In this document: positions 11,701 through 23,700 of the stretch, piece by piece
How the letters are laid out: every line of letters begins with the position of its first letter
Numbering within the stretch: position 1 is the stretch's first letter
From: Chiridota heheva
Taxonomy: Eukaryota > Echinodermata > Holothuroidea > Apodida > Chiridotidae
Assembly: GCA_020152595.1 (NCBI GenBank)
Contig: JAIGNY010000456.1
Coordinates: 904,501 to 968,500, forward strand
Length of the DNA stretch: 64,000 nt
Reading direction: 5' to 3'
Notes under the pieces: model-generated
Databases searched by the model: none
Seen by the model: the letters and a program-made list of their open reading frames with translations, nothing else
What the model was told of the DNA's origin: nothing
Translations under genes and position numbers: made by a program

Positions 11701-14700
11701 TGTGATATTGCTTGCACACTTAATGTTAACCTCTGCTTGCTTTTGTTTGCTGTTAAAGGAGACATAAAGTCTGATATAATCCTTATTTCATATGATAGAG
11801 GATTAAAATCTAAACCAATTACCAAAAAACAGCAAGTCAAAATCTCATTCCTATCTCAAGTTATCTTATCTTTAAAGTCAACACATGGAGGCTGCCATTT
11901 TGCTCAATTCTGTATCGAAATCTTGTGAATGATGACATTATTTCTCCAACATAAACCAAGGAATGTAATGTATTTCTTTATAACTTTATATTATGTTTTT
12001 ATTGCAAAATTATTTGTTACAAAATTTTAATAGCATGTTTTGACATTTTCATGTGTACACAAAAATGCTTTTGACCCTTGCAAAAAGGAAAACAATTTTG
12101 CATGAGCTAGAAAACTTGAGATAAATTATAAAGAAATACAAAGCATTTCAACATCCTGCTTGGCTAATGACATCATAATTTGCATGTTTTGAAATCAAAA
12201 TGACAGCTCCCATGGTACTATTTAGTAGTGGCATTAAAGTTTTAATAATTAAAAAAAATGTGTTAGATTTCTTAGGGAGTTTTGAAACTTGGTGAGAAGA
12301 TTTGTTATTTTTAATTCTATCATATGAAATAAGGATTATGTTAGACTTTATTTCTCATATAACAAAACCAAAATACTCATTTAAAGCAACTTACTTGCCA
12401 TATTGATGATCGGGAATACAAATTGTAACTATTTGTTCGGTTCTGCCATCTTTGCCTCGTACCGGCACATATAAAACATTCATACAGTAGGCCTACCTGC
12501 AGCGAACTAGCTAATTTTGTATTACTGTTCACTTGAAAAAGATTTGTTTGTTAACCCTCATGCATATTCAAAATGTACTTTCTTATTAAACAAAAATCAT
12601 GTGACTAGCTCAACCAGATTGACAAGATTGTAGATAGACAGACTGTAATTGTGGGGAGAATTGCAATATTGATATTAGAGGGCAAAGTGCGGGACATGGG
12701 ACCATCCTTTTTCCCACAAAGTAGGAAGACAGTTTTTTCACATTCAAATGTTTTTTTCTTTAAATTCTGACAATTCCCTTGTGTCCCCCAGGAATTACTG
12801 CCCTGTTAAGAGGGGAAGATTATGCCTATCCAATTTATATCCTCAAACAAAAAATATATAGAACTTCATATTTTGGAATTTTGTAGCTTTAAATCTGGGT
12901 CTTAATATCCAAAAAGCATTTCTAGACAACAAAAGAAAGAGAGAATTGGTCAGCTTGATTTGTCAACAAAATTTGATTTGCAAATTTAGCTGCAGCATAC
13001 AAAATTGCATTATTGAAATGATTCCCTCCCAAAAAATTACCTTGATTCCCCCTTCCCCCCCCACTCCCTCCCTCCAAATTACCTTGATTCCCCAAATAAC
13101 CTTTAATTCCACCCATAATTACTTATCTTGATTCCCTCTCCCTCATATCTAGAACAAGATTCCTTGATCACATGTTCTCTTTTCTATTTCTTTGTGGATT
13201 TCAGATGCTGAAGCTCATGTGAAGGTCCTTGCAAAGCATGCACTTTCCCAGGGCCATCGCTATGGACCTTTCAAAGGACGACTTATCACGCTCTCGGACT
13301 GGGACGAGGAAATTCAAATGGGAGCAATCAAGGTAGAAAAAATGCTGATGAATTCGGGTTTTTATATGTGAAAAGAGTTCAGTGGCATAGCCATCATCAC
13401 AATTATAGGAGCTCGCAATCTCAGGTAGTGTGGGTGGGAAGCAGTATAGGGGCCAGGATTTTGGTCATGGGGAGGGGGGGGAAAGAGAGGAGCAATTTTG
13501 TCTCAGTTTGTCTCCTATAAATAGGTCAAAATATGTCACTTTACAAAAATTTCTGGGGTCAAGTGAGGGGGGGCAAAGTGACCCATAGTGCTGCCACTGG
13601 TGGGAAGCAAAGATGCCAGGATCATATCCAGGACATTTCTCGGAGGAGTGGGGTAGGGGGTGGCACAAGCATTTTCATAGAGGGTACTTGGGCAGATTCT
13701 GCATATGCTCTTATATATATATTTCATTTGTTTTTACAAATCGCCTTCCTCACCTCCCCTTTAGAGGCAATGAAGATACTTTTGCAAGGGGAATGAACCC
13801 CTTGTGCCCCTGCCTTTACCCCGTGCTTGCTATAAGGCTGACTAGTAGTGATAAACATTTGTTAGATATGCATTTGGGAATTTAGGTGGGGGTAATTATA
13901 ATTGAAAAATGGGCCATTGCTCTACTGTCCCCATTCCTTTACTTCTTTTGCCAAGATTTGTTAATACATTAAGCTCTGTATTGTCCTTATTCCTTATTCA
14001 GGTGCTACTGATGAGGAAAATGTTGTCGGATACCGCTTTGAGAGCAATGACTTCACAATTCCAATGTGGCTGCGGTTCATCAAGCCTGCCACAAAAATTG
14101 AAGACCAGACCATCACCCTAGTTCAGCTGGGTTACAAATATTTCTTTGAGGTACCTCTCTTAACTTATTTAAGAATATAGCATCTATGCCCTTAGTAGAG
14201 TTTAGTCTGAGGGAAAGGGGGCATCTATGCCCTTAGTAGGGTTTAGTCTGAGGGAAAGGGGGCCATTACTTTTTATTGGAGGTTTTCACCAGTGTTGTAA
14301 GTCTCGAGACCTGGTCTCTGTCTCAAGACCATATTGAGACCTATCGAAACCCCATCTCATTTTTTTTTTTTTTTTTTTTTATCTTGGTCTCGGATAAAAG
14401 GTCTCAAGAACTCACAAATTTAGGGGAAAAATTAAATGCACTATTTTCAGCTGCAAGACACTCTAAAAGTCTGTTGATGGGTATGTTGCTGGTTATGAGT
14501 TGGGGAATGGGAATGATATCTTTGTAATAGTATACTGCACCTCAGCAGTAGCTTGAAAATGATTACAATTAAGAAATCATATCTCACTATTACTTGAGAT
14601 TTGATAAAAGCAATGGTTTTATTACTGTATAACTTGCTTTCAAGTGAAGAAAACTCATTTTTGCTTAGTTTCTTTTTTGGAAATTATGCATTTAATATAA

Positions 14701-17700
14701 GATCCACTGTTTACATTATTCTAAAGATAAGAAATTAAGAAATGATTTTGAAATGTTTTCAACTCCTGATATAAAATTGACATATGCCATACTGTCCAAA
14801 TATATCAAGCTTTTTGTTTACCCTACAATCACCGACAAAATTATTTGGCACTTTTTCTTCTCCCTACTTTACCTCTTTAATGTTGGTAAAAAGTTGAGAA
14901 TAAAGTGAGCCTCTTCATTTTTAAAGAGGTAATCATGCCAACATTGAAGGGAGGGAGAAAGCTGCCAAGTATTTTGTCGCTGATTGTTTGAGTTTCAAAT
15001 AGAAAAACATAGAATATCAAGAGGTGTAAGTGATGGTTATATGTGTTTTTATTTATTTGGTTATTTATGGGATCATGCGGGTTGAAGATATGCAATATGA
15101 AGATATTTTGTTCAGTCTGATAAGGAACAAAAAGCATACAATATCTTATAGGCTGGTTGGGGCAAAGGTAGGTGAGGGAGGGGAATAGTAGAGCAGATTC
15201 CTTCTTTGAATGAAACCTTGTGTTTTGTCGATGAATTTCCAACTTTTTCATACTGTAGGTGACTAAGGATATCGTGGTGGGAACGGAGCATTTCATTTAT
15301 GGACGCAAGAATGAAACACCTCCATCAGAAGTTGCCGCAGATGGTACTCCCATTTACAAACGAAGAGGGCGCCCAAAGAAAAAGAAGCTGACACCCGAAG
15401 AGCAGGCAGCCAAAGGATGCAGAAGAAGCGCAGAAGAAAACGGAACAGGAGTTGGTGAGTTTTTCAAATTTTCATTTGGAATATTGCACCTTGTGTTACA
15501 TTCAGAGGCATAGGAAGCGAGGGCGTGAACTGTACTCCCCTCCCCCTGCCCCCGAGCAGATTCCATCTTCCTGATTACATGCTTTCTGCCCGGATTGGGA
15601 GGTAAAATTTGAAAATTATTAACATAAAATTGAAAAATGCGGTAAAATTATTTGATATTTTGTTACAATTTCCCGAAAACTGGCCAAAATTTCCGAAAAA
15701 TTGGCAAAAAGTTCTCAAAATTGGCCAAAATTTACCGATAATTGGCTGAATTTTCCCGAAAACTGGCCACAAATTCCCAAAACTGGCTAAAAATTTATCG
15801 AAAATGAAGGAAATGTTCAGAATATGAAGGAATTATCCCAGAAATTGAAGGGGATTTCCTGATTAGCAGCAACTTTATGGAAATTTGCAATTTTTCCACT
15901 TGTCACTGGAATTTTTTTATTTTTTTTTTATTCCCATGAGAGGTAACCCTCTTATGCCCCTGGTTACATTGTCATAGCAAAATCCCACCTCCAGTCTATG
16001 AGTCTTTCCACCAAATTTGAATATAAAAAAAACCTGTGTATGACCATTGCTTGTAACAATTCTAATCATAGTCTGAACTAAAGGAAAGAAATTTGAAATA
16101 ATAAAATATAAATTTTCTTTGTGCATGTACTGAACAAAGGTGCATTTTGAAGAATGATTAACTGTTGAAAGGTTTGGGTAGGCAGAGGGTGAATTCTATA
16201 AAAAAAAATCATCAAGGGGGGTCTGATTCAGCACTGATGAATCTAGGAAAGTCCATAGTCATAAAAATATAAATTGTACTGTACAAAGGTGTGTTTGGAC
16301 GGATGATTAAAGGAATATTCCCATGAATTTTCCTTTTCATATGTGTAATAGAGGACTATGAAAGAAACAATCTTAGGAGTTATTGCATTTCAAAGATTTT
16401 CTGAGTGTATTGGAAAGTGACCTCACAGTGTACAGTGTGATGTCATAAAGGCAGATCCAAGACAATTTTTGTGTATTTCTTTGAAATTAAATTGCCTCTT
16501 CCTAAATTACTGGAAGCAGTTTTTGTTTATTTATTGAGATGGTGTATAACATACACTTTATAAGAACATGCTTTGCCCATCTGCTCATGAACCTTACACT
16601 CTAGTTAAAAGAAAATCATGTCTTGTTTTATAGAAATACACAAGAATTAACCTGACAGCTTTTTCAATTAATCACCTCATAAATTTGCCTAGCAACAAAA
16701 TCTGCGTCACCAAGTGGGGAAAACATCCTATGCGTTACTGGTACAGTACAGCTAGGTAGCGGCGCTCGCTCATGTAGTCAATGCAACTTACTGTACAAAA
16801 CAAATTTCTGCACACACAGACTGAATGACGGCAAAATGGTGAACAAAGATTGCACTTACGAGCCCACTGCAGGCTTGTAGATCTGATTGCTGTTACCCAG
16901 AACAGTAAGCAAATTAAATTTTGTTTATTCCATTTGCTAAAAACTCTAAAGATCCAGAGAAGTGCCATAAATGGATCAAAGCCTCACGAACATCTAAATG
17001 TCAATGCATTGGTAATACATGATACTGTGGATTTGAGGTTTGTTTAGGTAACGCGTTGCTATGGTGGGTGTGGCTTATTTCGTAACTCAGAGACGTTAAT
17101 TGTTTTGGGTCTGCATTGATGACATTACATTTTTACTGTAAGGTCACTTTTCAACAAACTCGCACAATCTTTGAAATGCAATAACTCTAAAACGGGAAAA
17201 GATATCAACATGATTTTTACACCACATTGTATCTTTCCTAGTCCTTTATCATATATAGGAAAATGAAAATTCCCGTGAATATTCCTTTAACTGTCGAAAA
17301 GTTGAGGTAGGGTGAATTCTAAAAAGAAATCATCAAGGGGCTCTAATTTAGCAGTGATTGATCTAGGGGGAGGTACATGATCAAAATGTCCATAGTGAAA
17401 TTTGTTATCATTTACCAGAAAATATTGAAAAGCTAAACAAAATGAAAATCAATATTTGCATGGGAAATGCATGTTTTTACACCTCTCTATGCCTTCCAAG
17501 GGAAATTTTTGAGGTACAGTAGCCTTCATTTTAGGCCCACAGGAATCCCCTGATTTTCGTAAAATTTAACAAGGTAGGACTGATTAAGCAGTGATGAATC
17601 TAAGGAAAGGGAAAAAAATGTTCAATCTTTTACTAGAAAAGATTGAGAAGCAAAAAGAAAAGCAAAAATAATGATAAATTACCCCCTCCATACCCCCTGG

Positions 17701-20700
17701 GGGTGAGGCACATCCTCCGTATCTCCTGCTCTGTGACCAGTGACACCCACATATCCATTGCTTTAATAACAGACCAAAGAGAAAGAAGAATTGGAGGTAG
17801 AGATTGGCATTCGTGGACGAGCAAGGAAGTGCGTCATTTGCAGCAAAAGGTTCACGTCGTCAGCAACGTTCATGAAACACCGACAGATGTGCGGATCCAT
17901 CCAACCAAAACATATCTATGCAGATGTGGAGAATAGCGCGGACGAAGTCGATGAGGAGGAAGAGGCCGAGGCAGAGAGGATTGATGAAGATTTTACGGAG
18001 GAGCATGTCATAGCACAACTGGACGATGAAAGGTATGATTCAAAATGTAGGTCAATGGCAGTGTTCACATTAGTGAGGGGGAAAGAGGGATTTCCCTTAA
18101 TTTATTATAATTCCCTCTTAAATATATTACAAAGGGGGAAATTTCCTATTGCTTTAGCACATGACATGTAAATCTCAGCACAGATTAGTTGATCAAACCA
18201 ATAATTCCCATTCAAATTTCAATTATTAGTGTGAAAAGTGGTCAATGGTCAATGAATGGGGTCAATGGTCAATGAATGGGGTCAATGGTCAATGAATGAA
18301 TATTTCTAAAGATGTATTCTAGATATATTTAAAGATGTAAATTGCAAAATGGATTAAAAATAGGCTGTTTTTTAAATTAAAAAAATATATTTTCATGTTT
18401 TAAAATGATTGGTAGAGCAACGCTTTCCAACCAGAAGGTCATGGGTTCAATCGCTGATCAAATCATACCAAAGAAGTCAAAACATGGGACCTGCCACCCT
18501 CTACATTGGTGCTCATGATAAGCTGTAAAAATTGTTTGTTGTACAATTTACTCGTCATAGACAAATAAAAGAATGATTGTTTAAACCATTTTTTCAGTGC
18601 ATAAATCTCCCTACTTCATTCACAGTGTCCCTAATGAAACGATAGAGCATGTAGACAGTGAACCCTCTACACCTGCATGGCCATCTGGGTTCAAGAGACC
18701 CAGGGGACGACCCAGGAAGGATGGCCGGCCTCCTCAGCCACGCCCATGGAAGAGAAAGAAAAGAAGGAAGCCACTGGGGCGACCTAGAAAGCGACCTCCA
18801 TCAGATGAGGAAGAGAAACCAATAAAGGTGAGTAAGATCTTGGGGGAGATGAAGAATTTTGGAAAGAAGGGGTGGGGTCAACGGACTCTACAGGAGGTTA
18901 GTATGACCTTGGGAGGATCATTGGGCTTTAGAGGAGCACTCAAATAAAAAATAAATAAAAAAAACAATTTATTGTTATTACTGCGACATGTCGCCATATT
19001 GTATGTGTGTAACCTTTTAGTATGTTCCCAAAACCCTTTCTGACATCAAACCGCTTATCGCTTCCCTTGTTCGTTACTGCTGGCAAACCTCATGGGACTC
19101 CCAAATTGATAACAAACTCCACGTCATCCAGCCCACCATTCCGATCAAACCCACCTTTAACAACCTCTCTCATGTCGACAACGTTCATATTACCCGTCTT
19201 AGAATAGGTCACACTCATCTCACTCAATCCCACTTGTTGGCTCCCCCCAACCCCTCTGCAACAATTGCCACTGCACCCTCTCAGTCCATCACGTCCTCCT
19301 TGCTTGCCTCCTGTACAATCTTCCCAGAGCTTCCCTCGCTTCCCACAACTCAATTGCTGAGTTCTTCCAGAAAATCCCTCCAGATGAAATTATCTCCTTC
19401 TTTCATCATGCTTCCATCTACAACCATATTTAATTCTCCTCTTCCACCCCCTCTTTGTACTTTGTTTTTCTCACACATGCACCTCCTCTCTCGATCCCAG
19501 CTTTCTGACTATTACTTCTTGTATTTCTCTCAATCTCCCTTTGTTTTCTTTCCTTCCTACCTCTAGAATGATCTAACCTCTCAGGCACAATTTGACTCTC
19601 GTTGTCGTGGTGCTGTTAAGCATAAACATTGGATACAGGCCATATGTGGTACACAAATAAGCCATTGTCCATTTGTGTGCCCTATTATTTTTGGTGGTGA
19701 TGTCATGCATATTACTAAGTGTGGGAGGGGGTTGTTTAATTTTTTTTTAATCTTGAAAAAGTGATAAATTTATAGCAACCATATGTCTGTTTGCATCATA
19801 CTTGCATGTTATTTGTCAGTTATTGTGTACATGCTTATGTTGAAAACAGGTTTTATCACTAATATGCATGCCTTAATGTGAAAATGCTCCAAAAAAACTT
19901 GTAAACACATCGTACACATATCATATGTTGTACACATAGATTATGGTCGATATACTAGTATGTTACTTATTGTGTTGGTAGTGATGTCATGTAGGTGGGG
20001 CATTATGTAAAATTCTTTAAACAGTTATAAATATACAACCGTATGTATGCTTTGCATCATACTTGTAATGTTGTCAAATTTACTTATTGATATGTATGGC
20101 ATGAGTATATGTTATTTAGCATATTGAATGATATGCAATGCCAGTCAGTATAAAACTTGAAAATCAACCAAGAATAAAAGAATGCATCTAAACGTTTAAG
20201 TTTTCTGGTTACATTATACAACCATTTGGTCCCCTTGTCTGTAAGCTTAAAGCTAAATTTGAGCCATTACGCACATAGAGCCAATGCTTAACCCCAGTTT
20301 CAATGGCGCAAGTGGATGAGAGTGCATGACGCCCCCTGGGTACGACGCCATTTCGTGAGATTAACTCCCCAGCAGTGCTGATCCCCAGTTTACAGCTGAG
20401 AGGACTGAAGCAAGTAAAGTGTCTTACTCAAGGAGACAATGCAGCGCTCACGACGGGAATTAAACCCTTTTCGAATACAAGCATAACTCTTTAACCGCTG
20501 AGCCAATGCACCTTCTTTTCTGTAAGCTACACTTCAATGGAATGACTTTTTTGGGGGTTTAGGGTTGGGGAAGGGGAAGTTCAGTGGTGATTTTCTGTTT
20601 TCCCTTAAGAACTACTTCTAGTTCTCCTTATGTTTGTATATGAATTCCTAGTATTATTAGAGTGTTAGAAATATTTACTAGAGGCTGTTATAAGATCTCT

Positions 20701-23700
20701 AGATTATCTCCACAAATTACTGAATATTGGATTTGGCTTTTAGAATTATAGGGTATCAAACGGAGATTCTGCGTCAAAGTGTAGCATGATAGTATGTCTT
20801 GGATATAAACATGACAGATGATTGTCACTGGTGCAGGCAGCCTTTCTGATTGGGGAATTGCCAAGGGGAGGAAATGCTTATATCCTAAAAAGTAATTTGT
20901 TTAAAATAACAATCCGTTTCACTGTTTTGAACTTCAGAGGCGAAACTTAAATAAAGAGGACCTTCAAACAAGGTTACAGCCTCAACATGTGGTAACGTTG
21001 CACGGTTTACCTGTACTAAGGAAAGTACTCATATTTAACGGTGCCGGTACCATGAAATAAAAAGTATCGCCAAGTACTGTTAGTGTCGGAACTTGCTAGA
21101 ATAAGTTATTTAAGATACCTTAAAATCACTTAAAAAATGGCAAATAATCCATTTTTTGAGAAATATATATATGTGTATTTGAGTATGGTACGTCACCTAA
21201 AAATATCATAAGAACATGATATTTATGGAAAGCCATGGTCGCAAAAAATTGCCATTGCACCCTCACAATCCAACACGTTCTCCTTGCTTGCCCCCTTCCT
21301 GTACAACCTTCCCAGAGCTTCCCTCGCTCCCCACAACTCAATTGCTGAGTTTTTCAAAAAAAAACCTTCAGATAAAATTATCTCCTTCCTTCATCATGCT
21401 TCCCTCTACAACCATATTTAATTCTCCTCTTCCACCCGCTCTCTCTACTTTGTTTTTGTTTCAACCATGCATCTCTTCTCTTGATCACAGCTTTCTGACT
21501 TTTGGTTTTTGAATTTCTCTCATTCTTCCCCTGTTTCTTTTCCTTCCTACCTCTAGAATGATCTGACCTCTCAGGCACAATTTGACCCTTGTTGTCGTGG
21601 TGCTGTTAAGCCCTCATCAAACAAACAAACAAACTGTTTTTTTCAAACTTACTACAAAGAACTGTAATATATTGTCAAGATTGTCCCAAGTGGAAAAAAG
21701 CCAATTCAGTTTTTAAGAAAAAGCCAATTTAAGTTATAGGTAAAGCCAAACTGTATTCAAATGTAATTTCAATATACCAACCCTGGCCATGTACTGTAAG
21801 TTATATTTCATATTTGCAACTTTTGGGTAGTCACCTGTAAAAGTACTCGGTACTTCGGTATTACCGGTACCGTTCGGCAGTACAGTACTAGCAGTGGCGA
21901 AGCCAAAGGGTGGGCAGATGGGGCGATTGCCCTACCAATAATCGTCAATATTCGATTTTTATCGGCTTAAATCCTGTCGGTTTTATTTCTGTTATTTGCC
22001 CCAGCAATATGGAAATCCTGGCTACGCCACTGAGTACCAGTACCAAAAATTTTGAGTACTGTACAACCTTAACATGTGGACATTTTAGCATATTATTTAA
22101 TGATTTTGTATTTGTTTACCTTGTTATTCTTTTTGGGGGGATTTGCACAACCCTTTTGAATGCCATAGCCATACCCATATTGTTGCATACCGTCAACTTT
22201 ACATTCATTTGCGACTTTTGTCTGTTTTCCACCCTTACAGTTTCTCAAAGACGAATGCATTCCGATAGCAAAAGATCCAGAGAAGTACCCGTTCGAGTGT
22301 GCCCAGTGTGAAAGGGGCTTCTCCACCCAGTCATGGCTCGACTTTCACATGGAACAACATACCAATCTTGCCTTAGCGTATTTTGTCTGCAGCCAATGCG
22401 ACGAGGCGTTTCGATTCCTCACGGCGTATAACACACATATGGAAGAGAAGCATAGCGATTTGGATCGAAGGGCGCGTGTGTTGTCCGAGAAGTTCCGTTG
22501 CGACATGTGTAAAAAGTCATTCCGTTCACCGATTCACCTTGAGAGACACAGAAGGAGAGCCAACCAAGAGAGTATGTTTGAGTCTTTTTGTTTTGTGTTT
22601 TCCATTCCAAGACTTGTCCCATTGCTAAGAATTTTTCTCAACAAGACAAAACCACAAATTTGGTGGATTAAATAATTTATAGAGCTCTTATTTCAATTAA
22701 ATGCTGAACAACAAGCAACAAGTACTTCACGCCAGCCCTCTTTTCATTTGTCTCCGGATCAAGATCATGCTGTTGTTAAAGGAATATTTCCATGGAATTT
22801 CATTTTAATATATTTGATAGAGGAAAATAAAAGAAACAGATTGGTAAAGGGAAAAAAAAAACAAGTTAATATCTTATTCCTACAAGAAGTTATTGAATTT
22901 AAAAGATTTTTCTTGTTTGTATAAAAGAGATTTTTGGTCCGAGTCATTATTATGATGTCATCACAGCACTTCCTGTACTATTTTTTTTATGTATTTCTTT
23001 GAAAATTAATTTTATATTTTCTAAATGCATGGGACCATTTTCTTAAAAATTATTAAGAATAGTGTAGAATAAAATTTACAATGTTGTTTTCCAATCTGTT
23101 TGTGTAACTTATATTTGAATTATGAAAAATTGGTGATTAATTTTCAAAGAAATATATAAAGATTAGTACAGTGTGCTTTGGTGACATCTTTAAAGCTCAA
23201 TAACTTCTTCTATGAATGAGATATCAACGAGGTTTGTTTACCAATCTGTTTTTTAATTTTTTTTCTATCACATATATTAAAAAGAAATTCCATGGGAATA
23301 TTCCTTTAAACGAGCTCGACGATTGTCATGTGTTCTTATTTGAGTGCAAGCTCCTTGATTTTTCTAAATTCTGTGTGAAAGTGTTCCCTGTTGTCTTCTT
23401 CCCCCCCAGGAATTACAGCCCTGCGGTTAAGGTCTATGTATCAAACAATATCTTTAACACTTTATCCTCAATAGCAACTAACTGAGAAAGTTTCACTCAT
23501 TTTGTTTTGTTTCAGCACCTTATCCTCAATAGCAACTAACTGGAAACTTTCACTCACTTTGTTTTGTTTCAGCACCTTATCCAAAAGGACCTGTCCAGAT
23601 CAAATGTAAATTTTGTGTTAAAAGCTTTACTGGAGAATTTTCGCTAGAGAATCACACGGTGAAGAAACATCCTGAATTCAAGAGACACCAGTGTACAGAA

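Noticed and set aside
14877-15296. 139-codon minus-strand ORF
   Set aside because: Covers a fold-back element and the antisense of exon 4; no recognisable domain.
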